From Pseudomonadota bacterium (GTDB taxonomy: Bacteria; Pseudomonadota; Gammaproteobacteria; Steroidobacterales; Steroidobacteraceae), in NCBI GenBank assembly GCA_963204835.1, contig CAUJHJ010000070.1:1-62955 (forward strand): DNA of 62,955 nt, read 5' to 3'. Made by a program: the position numbers and the translations under genes. Below, in pieces: positions 26,978-35,232 of the stretch. Below the pieces are notes generated by a model. That model ran no database searches. It was not told where the DNA came from and saw nothing but the letters and a program-made list of their open reading frames with translations. Within the stretch, counting starts at the first letter, position 1. The number at the start of each line of letters is the position of its first letter.

Positions 26978-27882
26978 CTGTGGCACAGCCGGCCGGCCTG
27001 CGCAGCTACCTGTTTGCGCCGGCCCATCATGCGCGGCACAGCGCGAAGGCGTTCATTGCGGGCGCCGACGCCGTGATCCTCGATCTCGAGGACGCAGTGG
27101 CGCCGGCTGAAAAGGCGGCGGCGCGCGCGGCCGCCGCGCTCGCCATGCAGCAACCGCGCCGGCTGCGTGGCTACGTGCGCGCCAACGGCGTCGGCTCGGC
27201 CTGGTGGCGCGACGATCTGGAGGCGATCGTCGGGCCGTGGCTCGACGGGGTGGTGTTGCCGAAGGCGGAGTCGGCCGCGCAGTTGCGGGAGTTCGATGCC
27301 TGCCTCGCCGACTGCGAGCGGCGCGCCGGCATGGAGCCGGGCTCGCTCGAGCTGATGCCGATCATCGAGAGCGCCATCGGCGTCGTCGACGTCGATGCGA
27401 TCGCCGCCGCCACGCCGCGCATCGGGCGCATCGCGTTCGGCGGCGGCGACTATACCCACGACCTCGATCTCGAGTGGACGGCGGAGGAAGAGGCGCTCGC
27501 CTATGCGCGGGCCCGCATCGCCCACGCTTCGCGCGCGGCGGGCCTTGAGCCGCCCGTGGACACGGTGGTGCTCGAGCTGCGCGACCAGGCGCGTTTTCGC
27601 CAGTCGGCGCGCAACGGGCGCCGGCTCGGATTCCTCGGCAAGCTGTGCATCCATCCCGACCAGGTCGGCCCCTGCCACGAAGTCTTCACGCCGGGAGCCG
27701 CCGAGATCGCGCGCGCGCGGGCGATCGTCGCGGCCTTCGAGGCCGCCGAATCGCGCGGCGTGGCTTCGATCCAGGTGGACGGCGTGTTCGTCGACTATCC
27801 GGTCGCCTACAAGGCCCGGCGCGTGCTGGCGCTCGCCGGGCGCCTGGCGGGCGATGACGCCGCCGTCAGCGACGGTCCCTGA
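26974..27882 (+). CDS. CitE-like (HpcH/HpaI family) acyl-CoA lyase
   Basis: A 302-residue TIM-barrel protein beginning RSYLFAPAHHARHSAKAF. ADAVILDLEDAVAPAEKAAAR is the CitE signature with the Mg-binding acidic residue. LELMPIIESAIGVVDV and GRIAFGGGDYTHDLDLEW follow the family pattern. These lyases cleave malyl-, methylmalyl- or citramalyl-CoA to acetyl- or propionyl-CoA plus glyoxylate or pyruvate. The ATG overlaps the GntR stop. Together with the CoA-transferases and hydratase it gives the parts of an activate-hydrate-cleave route. Confidence 0.88.
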   Translation: MTVAQPAGLRSYLFAPAHHARHSAKAFIAGADAVILDLEDAVAPAEKAAARAAAALAMQQPRRLRGYVRANGVGSAWWRDDLEAIVGPWLDGVVLPKAESAAQLREFDACLADCERRAGMEPGSLELMPIIESAIGVVDVDAIAAATPRIGRIAFGGGDYTHDLDLEWTAEEEALAYARARIAHASRAAGLEPPVDTVVLELRDQARFRQSARNGRRLGFLGKLCIHPDQVGPCHEVFTPGAAEIARARAIVAAFEAAESRGVASIQVDGVFVDYPVAYKARRVLALAGRLAGDDAAVSDGP

Positions 27883-28783
27883 CGGCCGAGTCGAGCGCGA
27901 AGATCCCGCCCACGATCAGCGCCACGCCGAGCATCTGCCAGCGTGTCATGCGCTCGCCGAAAAACAGCCACGCGAGCACGATTGTCGTGGGTGGGCCCAC
28001 CGTGCTGACGAGGGCGCCGCGCTGCGCGCCGATGCGCCGCACGCCTTCGGCCTGCAGCAGCGCGGGCACGAACATGCACAACACGGCGAGCAGGACGAGC
28101 AGTGCCCAGCCCGTGGCGTCGATCGCCGGCATGCCGAGCGCGGGGCCGCGCACGAGGCCGTGCACGGCGAGCGCGGCGGCGGCGCCCGTCATCGCGCAGA
28201 GCGTGAAGCGGCTGCTGCCGATCACGCGGATGCAGCGCTCGCCCAGCAGGAAGTAGATCGCGTAGCTGAGCGCGGCGAGCAGCACGCACAGTGCGCCGGC
28301 CAGGTTGGCGTGCAGCGCGCCGGCGTCGAAGCCGCCGACCGCCAGGAAAATGCCGGCCCAGGCGAGCAGGACCACGCCGATCACGCGCGGCGAAGGCAGT
28401 TGGCGGCGCACGGCGGCGTCGATCGCGACCACCATTGCGGGGTAGCTGAAGAGCAACACGCGCTCGATGCTCGCGTCGATCAGCGTGAGCGCGTAGAAAT
28501 CGGCGAGCGCGCCGCCGTAATAACAGATGACACCGGCGCATCCGGCCGTGGCGGCGACGGCCGCGGGGGTCGCGCGCAGCGCCGCAGGTGCCTCACGCCA
28601 CAGTGCGAAGGCCCAGAACAGCGGCGCGGCGAGCAGCGCCCGCACGATCACCAGCGCCTCGAAACCGACGCCATGCCGCCAGGCGAACTTCGCGAAGATG
28701 CCCTTGGCCGCGAACAGCATGGCGCCGCCCGCGGCGCACAGCAGGCCGGTGAACTGGAAGCGGGCAGAGGCGGGGGCCGTCAA
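27866..28783 (-). CDS. EamA/DMT-family permease
   Basis: A 305-residue protein with about ten hydrophobic helices in two EamA repeats (FTGLLCAAGGAMLFAAKGIF in the first; LVLLAVLCMFVPALLQAEG in the second). These permeases usually export small metabolites. The 3' end overlaps that of the convergent CitE-like gene by 17 bases. The start is just after, and overlaps by four bases, the end of the isochorismatase-family gene upstream, so these two are co-transcribed. Confidence 0.85.
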   Translation of the reverse strand: MTAPASARFQFTGLLCAAGGAMLFAAKGIFAKFAWRHGVGFEALVIVRALLAAPLFWAFALWREAPAALRATPAAVAATAGCAGVICYYGGALADFYALTLIDASIERVLLFSYPAMVVAIDAAVRRQLPSPRVIGVVLLAWAGIFLAVGGFDAGALHANLAGALCVLLAALSYAIYFLLGERCIRVIGSSRFTLCAMTGAAAALAVHGLVRGPALGMPAIDATGWALLVLLAVLCMFVPALLQAEGVRRIGAQRGALVSTVGPPTTIVLAWLFFGERMTRWQMLGVALIVGGIFALDSAVRDRR

Positions 28784-29478
28784 CGGCCGGCGCCGGCGGC
28801 CGCGCGCGCGGCGCCGCCGCCGAGTTCCGCCATGACTTCACGGGTGGTGGCAACCCGTCCCCACAGCCGGCGGAAGGTCTTGACGGTCGCAGCCTGCATT
28901 TCATCGCTGCACGTGCCGGTGGCGTCATCGACCAGCACCACGCCGTACTGGCGGTCAGCGGCTTCCATGGCGGTCATGGCGACGCAGTTGTTGGTCGACA
29001 CGCCGGTGACGACGATCTCCCTGACGCCCATGCCGCGCAGGACCGCATCGATGCCGGTCGAGGCGAAGGCACCCATGGTGGTCTTGTTGAGGACGAGGTC
29101 GCCCGGCTCAGGCGCGAGCGGCGCAACGATGTCGTGCTCGGGACGGCCCACGCAGTTGCCGGTCGCCTGCAGCCACGCCTTCAGGTGCGCGGGTGCGTCG
29201 GAGAAATCGGCCTGCTGGCAGCCGTAGGTCAGGTAGATCAGGCGCGCGCCGGCGGCCCTGAAGGCCGCCGTGAGGCGCCGGATATTCGGGACCAGCAGTT
29301 GCTCGATGCGCGCGAAGCGATACTCCGCCTCGGCGAGGCGGCCCTGCGAGGCGAGCAGGCGGCCGAGGCCGTAGTCGCGATGGCCGCTGGCATTCTGCAT
29401 GTCGACGACGACGAGCGCACTGCTCGCCGCGGACACGTGGACGGGGCGGGTGAATTCATCGATGTAAGCCGGTTGCAT
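28780..29478 (-). CDS. Isochorismatase-family cysteine hydrolase
   Basis: A 232-residue protein. The expected triad is visible: Asp in ALVVVDMQNASGH, Lys in LNKTTMGAF, and Cys in GVSTNNCVAMTAMEAADRQY. VVLVDDATGTCSDEMQ follows the usual pattern. The family includes N-carbamoyl, nicotinamide and ureidoacrylate hydrolases that break C-N bonds. ATG 29478 is chosen over a longer frame without family similarity. Placement in the CoA-ester island suggests it releases an amide or carbamoyl group from the growth substrate before CoA activation. Confidence 0.88.
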   Translation of the reverse strand: MQPAYIDEFTRPVHVSAASSALVVVDMQNASGHRDYGLGRLLASQGRLAEAEYRFARIEQLLVPNIRRLTAAFRAAGARLIYLTYGCQQADFSDAPAHLKAWLQATGNCVGRPEHDIVAPLAPEPGDLVLNKTTMGAFASTGIDAVLRGMGVREIVVTGVSTNNCVAMTAMEAADRQYGVVLVDDATGTCSDEMQAATVKTFRRLWGRVATTREVMAELGGGAARAAAGAGR

Positions 29479-29588
29479 GCGCGCCTCGCTGCGGGTGTCC
29501 GCGCAGCGTACGCGTGGAAAACCCTGCTTGTCATGCCCTTTGGGCGGTGTGAAGCTCACCGGTCATCGTAGCCACACTGGAGATCCGC

Positions 29589-30818
29589 ATGCCGGGACCC
29601 CTGCACGGCATTCGTGTCGTCGAACTGACCAGCGTCGTCCTCGGCCCCTGGGCCTGCCAGTTCCTCGGTGATATGGGCGCCGACGTCGTCAAGATCGAGG
29701 CGCCGCGCGGCGACAGCAACCGCACGCTCGGTGCGTCGCGCCATCCCGGCATGGCGGCGCTCTACCTCACCTGCAACCGCAACAAGCGCAGCCTCGTGCT
29801 CGACCTCAAGCTGCCCGGTGCGCGCGAGGCGCTGCTGAAGCTGGTCGGGACCGCGGACGTCTTCGTCCACAACAATCGCCCGCAGGTGATGACCAAGCTC
29901 GGGCTCGACTACGCCGACCTGAGGAAGGTGAATCCGCGCATCATCTATTGCGGCGCCTATGGCTACTCGAAGAAGGGTCCGTACGGCGCGAAGGGCGCGC
30001 TCGACGACTCGATCCAGGCCGTGAGCGGCATCGCGATGCTCAACAAGCTCGTGCTCGGCGAGCCGCGCTACCTGCCGACCGTGGTGGCAGACAAGACCAC
30101 CGCGATGACCGTGGTCTACGCGGTGCTCGCCGCGCTGTTCCATCGCGAACGCACCGGCGAGGGCCAGGACATCGAAGTGCCGATGTACGAAACGATGGTG
30201 CACTACGTGATGGGCGAGCACCTCTGGGGCATGAGCTTCGATCCGCCGATGGGCGGGCCGGGCTACACGCGCCTGATGAGCCGCGAACGCCGGCCGTATC
30301 CGACGCAGGACGGCTACATCGCGATCCTGCCTTACCTCGACGCCCACTGGGTCACCTTCTGCAATGTGGTCGGGCGACCCGACCTGCTGACGGACCCCCG
30401 CTTCACGACGCTCGCGGACCGCGTGCGCAACATCGACGCCACCTATTCCGAAACCGCGAAGATCATGGCGACGCGCACCACGCGCGAATGGCTCGAGCTG
30501 TTCTCGAAGACGAGCGTGCCGACGATCGCCGTCAACAGCCTCGAGGACCTTGCGACGGACCCGCACCTCGAGGCGGTGGGATTCTGGAAATCGGTCGATC
30601 ATCCGACCGAGGGCAAGCTCAGGCTGCCGGCGTTCCCGGTGAACTTCGGCACGACGCCGGCGTCCATCGAGCGCCATGCGCCGCGCCTCGGCGAGCACAC
30701 CCGCGAAGTGCTGCGCGAGGCCGGACTCGCGGATGCCGCGATCGACGCGCTGCTCGCGAGCGGCGCCGCGATGACCGCGGAGGGCGCGGCGAAGACCGTG
30801 GCGAAGGGCGCGGACTGA
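29589..30818 (+). CDS. CaiB/BaiF family CoA-transferase, third copy
   Basis: A 409-residue protein starting PGPLHGIRVVELTSVVLGPW, with LGDMGADVVKIEAPRGDSNR and YGYSKKGPYGAKGALDDSIQ. The Asp of ALDDSIQAVSG is in the catalytic position. The substrate is unknown. It is transcribed divergently from the isochorismatase gene and ends 40 bases before the convergent GST gene. ATG 29589 follows GGAGATCC. Confidence 0.88.
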   Translation: MPGPLHGIRVVELTSVVLGPWACQFLGDMGADVVKIEAPRGDSNRTLGASRHPGMAALYLTCNRNKRSLVLDLKLPGAREALLKLVGTADVFVHNNRPQVMTKLGLDYADLRKVNPRIIYCGAYGYSKKGPYGAKGALDDSIQAVSGIAMLNKLVLGEPRYLPTVVADKTTAMTVVYAVLAALFHRERTGEGQDIEVPMYETMVHYVMGEHLWGMSFDPPMGGPGYTRLMSRERRPYPTQDGYIAILPYLDAHWVTFCNVVGRPDLLTDPRFTTLADRVRNIDATYSETAKIMATRTTREWLELFSKTSVPTIAVNSLEDLATDPHLEAVGFWKSVDHPTEGKLRLPAFPVNFGTTPASIERHAPRLGEHTREVLREAGLADAAIDALLASGAAMTAEGAAKTVAKGAD

Positions 30819-30833
30819 AGCGTACGGGCTGAA

Positions 30834-30851
30834 GGCTGCGGCGGCGCAGCC
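30834..30851. terminator. GC-rich hairpin between convergent genes
   Basis: GGCTGCG and CGCAGCC form a seven-base stem around a four-base loop, between the CoA-transferase stop and the GST stop. There is no T-run on either side, so intrinsic termination would be weak. Confidence 0.3.
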
Positions 30852-30858
30852 GCGCCGC

Positions 30859-31464
30859 TCAACCCAGCGGGGTCGCCACGAACGACGGCCGCGCGAACAG
30901 CTCGGCGGCGATGCGCCCGACATGGGAATGTCGGGCGCGCCAGTCGCGCTCCGCGAAACGGAACTCGAGGTAGGCGAGGCAGCAGGCGACGGCGATGTCG
31001 GCGACCGTCAGCCCGTCGCCGACGCAGCGTGCGCGTCCTTCGACCTCGGCATCGAGGTGGGCGAGGCCGCGATGCACCTTGCCCCACTGCCAGGCAATCC
31101 ATTCCGCGCCGCGCAGCGGCTCGGGGCGCAGGGACTCGAGGCGCACGAGGACCGCTGCATCGAGCACGCCGTCGGCGATCGCCTCGATCTGCCGGACTGC
31201 CTCGCGCGCCGCGGCTTCCTGCGGCAGCAGGCGTGGCGAGGGCGCGAGTCCGTCGAGGTACTCCGCGATGAGCGGCGAGTCGACCAGGCGCGAGCCGTCG
31301 TCGCGCACCAGCACCGGGACCTTGCCGAGCGGGTTGATGGCCTGCACGGGCTCGCTGTCGACCATCGGGCTCTGCACCACGAACTCGTGGGCGATGCCCT
31401 TCTCGAGCGCGACGACCCGCACCTTGCGCGTGTAGGGGCTCGTGGTCGTGCCGATGATCCGCAT
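30859..31464 (-). CDS. Glutathione S-transferase
   Basis: A 201-residue protein with a thioredoxin-like N-terminal domain (IGTTTSPYTRKVRVVALEKG, with Ser/Tyr near the glutathione sulfur; INPLGKVPVLVRDDG with the cis-Pro; LVDSPLIAEYLD with the glutathione-binding Ser). A helical C-terminal domain follows. ATG 31464 shares its A with the stop of the amidohydrolase gene, so the pair is coupled. A role in isomerising or conjugating a catabolic intermediate is possible but not shown. Confidence 0.88.
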   Translation of the reverse strand: MRIIGTTTSPYTRKVRVVALEKGIAHEFVVQSPMVDSEPVQAINPLGKVPVLVRDDGSRLVDSPLIAEYLDGLAPSPRLLPQEAAAREAVRQIEAIADGVLDAAVLVRLESLRPEPLRGAEWIAWQWGKVHRGLAHLDAEVEGRARCVGDGLTVADIAVACCLAYLEFRFAERDWRARHSHVGRIAAELFARPSFVATPLG

Positions 31465-32348
31465 CAACCGCCGCCCAGGTCCGGCAGGCCGTAGACGCGC
31501 GCGGCGTTGTCGCGCAGGAACTTGCGCAGCGGCTCGGGCCGCAGGCCGAGGCCGAGCACCTCATCCATGGTGCGCTTAAAGCCGAGCACCGGGAAATCCG
31601 TGCCGAACAGCACCTTGTCCTGGCCGTAGGTGTTGATGTAGTTCACGAAGCTCTGCGGCCAGAACTTCGGGCTGTGCGCATCCGAGCCGATGTACACGTT
31701 GGCGTGCTTCCAAGCCATCGCGATCATTTCCTCTGTCCAGGGGATGCCCACGTGGATGCCGACGAGTTTCAGCTCGGGGAAGTCGCAGGCGATGCCGTCG
31801 AGCAGGATCGGCCGGCCGACGCTGCGCATCGGCTGGTCCTTCGCGTAGACCATCGATTGCCCGACCTGCATCTGGATCGGCACGCCGAGTTCGCAGCACT
31901 TGGCGTAGAACGGGTAGTACTTCGCGTGGTCTGGCGGCAGGTCGAACCAGTGCGGGTAGAGGTGCGCGCCGATGAAGCCCATGTTCCTCACGGCGTCCTC
32001 GAGGGCGCGCACGCCGTTCATGCCCTCGAAGGGATCGAGGCCCGCGAGGCCGTAGAAGCGGCCCGGGTACTTCTCGATGGCCCGCGCGACCACTTCATAG
32101 GGCAGGTGGAAGGAACCGGGCAGGCCCTTGCGTCCCGCCTTCGGCGCAAAGAGGAAGGCACGCTCGATGCCGGCGTCCGCCATCTGCGCCAGCATGTCGT
32201 CGAGCGACAGGCCCTGCATGTTGGCCTTCGATTTCATCTTGCCGGCGAAGAATTCCTCCTGCCAGCCGGGGCGGAACGACAGCGCCTCCTGGGTCCAGAT
32301 GCCGGCAACGATGTCGATGGCCTTAACCGGCGCGCCGCTCACGCTCAT
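31464..32348 (-). CDS. Amidohydrolase_2-family metal-dependent hydrolase or decarboxylase
   Basis: A 294-residue protein. GFIGAHLYPHWFDLPPDH, LVGIHVGIPWTEEMIAMAWK, NVYIGSDAHSPKFWPQS and KVLFGTDFPVLGF are the later motifs of the ACMSD/gamma-resorcylate decarboxylase superfamily, with metal His and Asp residues in the expected strands. The usual N-terminal HxH is replaced here by the DIVAGIW segment, so metal binding may differ. It is first in a two-gene minus operon with the GST and divergent to the TonB receptor across a region holding TGTCCGGACA. Confidence 0.8.
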   Translation of the reverse strand: MSVSGAPVKAIDIVAGIWTQEALSFRPGWQEEFFAGKMKSKANMQGLSLDDMLAQMADAGIERAFLFAPKAGRKGLPGSFHLPYEVVARAIEKYPGRFYGLAGLDPFEGMNGVRALEDAVRNMGFIGAHLYPHWFDLPPDHAKYYPFYAKCCELGVPIQMQVGQSMVYAKDQPMRSVGRPILLDGIACDFPELKLVGIHVGIPWTEEMIAMAWKHANVYIGSDAHSPKFWPQSFVNYINTYGQDKVLFGTDFPVLGFKRTMDEVLGLGLRPEPLRKFLRDNAARVYGLPDLGGG

Positions 32349-32617
32349 GCCTCAAGCTCCGATCGGGTGGGAAAGCCGGCAATGCTAGCAGGCCCCGCGT
32401 GCGGCCGCCGTATCCCGCGATGGGCCCGTGCCGCTGCCATGCGGCGCGTTGTGCGTCCGCGACAGGGCCGGGCGGGGAAAGGCGCCGACCGTTGTCCGGA
32501 CAATATCGCTTGCGGCTGCTGTCCGGCCGCGTGCTAGGATCGGCGTGGTCGGCGACCGATGGGGCGCATGACGCGTCCCGACAACATCGCCGGCCGGTAT
32601 CAGGGGGATTCTCGACG
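32349..32617. promoter_or_regulatory. Divergent regulatory region of amidohydrolase and TonB receptor
   Basis: This 269-base space holds no gene. It contains the palindrome TTGTCCGGACAA and, 27 bases further, a half-like site TGTCCGG (32520-32526). No convincing -35/-10 pair was found by eye. Confidence 0.5.
32492..32503. promoter_or_regulatory. Palindromic operator TTGTCCGGACAA
   Basis: A perfect 12-base palindrome containing the same TGTCCGGACA core as 26143-26152. It lies about 115 bases before the TonB receptor start and 144 bases before the amidohydrolase start. It is a likely second target of the GntR regulator at 26210. Confidence 0.6.
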
Positions 32618-35155
32618 ATGTCCACGCAACGTTTGATTGCGGCCGTGGTGGCTGCAGCCATCAGCGGCGCCGCCGCCCACGCGCAGGAAGCCGCGACGCA
32701 GCGGGGGATCGAGGAGGTCGTCGTCACCACGGCCCGCCAGCGCGCCGAGGTGCTGCTCGACGTGCCGGCGACGGTCGATGCATTCACGGCCAAGGACATC
32801 AAGGCGGCGGGCATCGAGCGCCCGCAGGATTTCATCGCGATGACGCCCGGCTTGTCGCAGGTCCAGACCGCCGAGGTCGGCGACATCCAGGTCAATATCC
32901 GCGGCATCAATACCGGCCGCGACACGGAGACGAACTTCGCGCTCGTGATCGACGGCGTGTTGCAGACGAACCCGGCCGCACTCAACCAGGAACTCAATTC
33001 GGTTTCGCAGATCGAGGTGCTGAAAGGCCCGCAGGGCGCCGTGTACGGCCGCAACGCGGTCGCCGGCGCGATCATTCTCTCGACGCGCAAGCCGACCGAC
33101 CAGTTCGAGCTGGATGTCGGTGCCGGCGCCGGCAGTGACGCCAGCTACAAGGCGAATTTCTGGGCGGGCGGGGCGCTGTCCGATGCCGTGAAGGGCAGCC
33201 TCTCGGGTTACTACCGCACGACCGACGGCCAGTGGGACAACAAGGTCATCGGCTGCGACGACTGCGTGGACTACTACGAAGAGACCGGTTTCCAGGGCCG
33301 GCTGATGTTCGAGGCGGGCGGCGGCCAGTTCGACCTGAAGGCGAAGTACTCGACGATCGAGGCGGGTGCAATCAACTTCAACGCCGCGCTGGCGCTCGCC
33401 GACGCCGCCGCGGGGCTCAATGCGCCGATCTTCCAGGAAGACCCGAATGGACACGTGTTCCGGTACCTGAACAACATCAAGCCCGTCAACGACCAGGAAA
33501 ACATCAACCTGTCGGTCAAGGGCGAGTGGGGCATCGGCAGGAACACCCTCACCGGCTACGTCGCCTGGAACAAGCAGGAAAACAACTTCGTCACCGACGG
33601 CACGAGCGCGGCGTTCAACCTCTACAGCACCACGAGCTCGTGCCTCGCCTCGAACGACGCCCGCATGGCGGATACGCCGTTGCCGGCGCCGTTCTTCTAC
33701 GCCCCGAGCGGCGGCTTCGTGACGAGCTTCCTGCCGCCCTATAGCCCGACGACCTGCGACGGCTACCAGTACCAGCAGCGCGACCAGGAAGACCTGAGCG
33801 CCGAGTTGCGGCTGTCCTCGCCGGGCGACCAGCGGCTGCGCTGGAGCGGCGGCCTGTACGCGGCCGACATCGATCGCCATGTGGTCGTCTCGCAGGGCTC
33901 CGACAACGGTGCGGGCGTGTTCCTGCATCAGGCGTTCGTGCCGACGGGCGGCCCGAACCCCACCGACCTGCTGTACGACGACGACTTCAAGAGCAAGGTG
34001 CTCGCGGGCTTCGGCCAGTTCGCCTACGACATCACCGATGGCGTCGAGGTGTCGCTCGCCGTGCGCTACGACCAGGAGAAGCGCGATGTCGGCAACAACG
34101 TGCCGACCGGCGCGGGCGCGCTCGCGCAGACGCCGGGATTCGCCGCGGCCTTCAACCCGGGCGGCCCCCCGTACATCAATCCCGCCTATACGGCCAACCC
34201 GGCGCTCGCCGCGAGCGGCATCCCGGATCGTGACAAGACCTTCAGCCGGTTCCAGCCGAAGCTGTCGGTGAACTGGCGCGTCACCGACCACTGGTCGTTG
34301 TTCGGTTCCTACGGCTACGGCTTCCGCTCCGGTGGCTTCAACTCGACCGGGAGCGCCGCCACGATCCAGCAGGCCTACGGCGGCCTGTGCCTCGGGCCGT
34401 CGTTCTCGCTCCCGGTCTGCACGCCCGCGTCGGTCCACAACGTGACCGGCATCCGCGACGACTACGACAAGGAAGTGTCGAAGGCCGCCGAGATCGGCTT
34501 CAAGGCCGAGCTCTTCGACCGGCGGCTGATGCTGAACGGCGCGCTGTTCCACACCAAGGTCGACGACATGCTGTTCTTCGACTTCCTGGCGGGCCCCTTC
34601 GGGCTGCTGCGCGTCGTTTCGAACATCGACGAGGTGACGATCAAGGGTGGCGAGTTCGACGCCCGCTGGCGCCTGAACGACTACGTGACGGTGTTCGGCG
34701 GGATCGGCGTCGTCGACGGCGAGATCGACCGCTACGACAGCCGTCCCTACACCAAGGGCAACAAGCTGCCGTACGCGCCCGAGTACACCGGCAACGCGGG
34801 CGTGGAGCTGACCGTGCCCATGGGCGGCAACGGCCTCGAGCTGCTGGCGCGCGTCGACATGAGCGCGCTCGGCGAGACCTGGTTCCACCCGGTGCAGGAC
34901 AACCGCATCCCGAACCTGTTCACGGGCTTCGGCTTCGGCCAGGGCGAGTTCTCGAAGATGAAGCGCGATGCGTACCAGATCTTCAACGCCCGCCTGACGC
35001 TGCGCCAGGACCGCTGGGGCGTGACCGGCTGGGTGCGCAATCTCGCCGACGAGGACTACCTCGCCGAAGTGATCGTGGCACCGGAGTTCGGTGGCGCCTT
35101 CATCCATGACGCGCCGGGCCGTTCGTACGGCGTCGACGTGAACTACCGGTTCTGA
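32618..35155 (+). CDS. TonB-dependent outer-membrane receptor
   Basis: An 845-residue protein. The signal peptide ends AAAHAQ, followed by a TonB-box-like stretch (IEEVVVTTARQR). The plug domain (about 45-160) has VNIRGINTGRDTETNFALVI and QIEVLKGPQGAVYGRNAVAG. The 22-strand barrel fills the rest, ending in the aromatic YGVDVNYRF with a terminal Phe. ATG 32618 follows AGGGGGA. It imports a bulky substrate, and its linkage to the CoA-ester genes through a shared operator suggests it takes up their growth substrate. Confidence 0.93.
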   Translation: MSTQRLIAAVVAAAISGAAAHAQEAATQRGIEEVVVTTARQRAEVLLDVPATVDAFTAKDIKAAGIERPQDFIAMTPGLSQVQTAEVGDIQVNIRGINTGRDTETNFALVIDGVLQTNPAALNQELNSVSQIEVLKGPQGAVYGRNAVAGAIILSTRKPTDQFELDVGAGAGSDASYKANFWAGGALSDAVKGSLSGYYRTTDGQWDNKVIGCDDCVDYYEETGFQGRLMFEAGGGQFDLKAKYSTIEAGAINFNAALALADAAAGLNAPIFQEDPNGHVFRYLNNIKPVNDQENINLSVKGEWGIGRNTLTGYVAWNKQENNFVTDGTSAAFNLYSTTSSCLASNDARMADTPLPAPFFYAPSGGFVTSFLPPYSPTTCDGYQYQQRDQEDLSAELRLSSPGDQRLRWSGGLYAADIDRHVVVSQGSDNGAGVFLHQAFVPTGGPNPTDLLYDDDFKSKVLAGFGQFAYDITDGVEVSLAVRYDQEKRDVGNNVPTGAGALAQTPGFAAAFNPGGPPYINPAYTANPALAASGIPDRDKTFSRFQPKLSVNWRVTDHWSLFGSYGYGFRSGGFNSTGSAATIQQAYGGLCLGPSFSLPVCTPASVHNVTGIRDDYDKEVSKAAEIGFKAELFDRRLMLNGALFHTKVDDMLFFDFLAGPFGLLRVVSNIDEVTIKGGEFDARWRLNDYVTVFGGIGVVDGEIDRYDSRPYTKGNKLPYAPEYTGNAGVELTVPMGGNGLELLARVDMSALGETWFHPVQDNRIPNLFTGFGFGQGEFSKMKRDAYQIFNARLTLRQDRWGVTGWVRNLADEDYLAEVIVAPEFGGAFIHDAPGRSYGVDVNYRF

Positions 35156-35163
35156 CAAGGGCT

Positions 35164-35208
35164 GGTGCCGGGTTCCCGGTTATCCCGAATAACCGAAAAC
35201 CCGGCACC
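35164..35208. repeat. Imperfect 20-base inverted repeat after the TonB receptor gene
   Basis: The arms at 35164-35183 and 35189-35208 match at 18 of 20 positions around a five-base centre. The arm core is GGTGCCGGGTT...CGGTTAT. It lies nine bases after the TonB receptor stop and would fold into a strong hairpin, so it could end transcription although no T-run follows. A related sequence, GGTACCGGGTTTTC, lies on the minus strand at 50404-50417, so it may be a REP-type repeat. Confidence 0.6.
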
Positions 35209-35232
35209 ACGCTCCAGTTAGACTTGGCGGCC

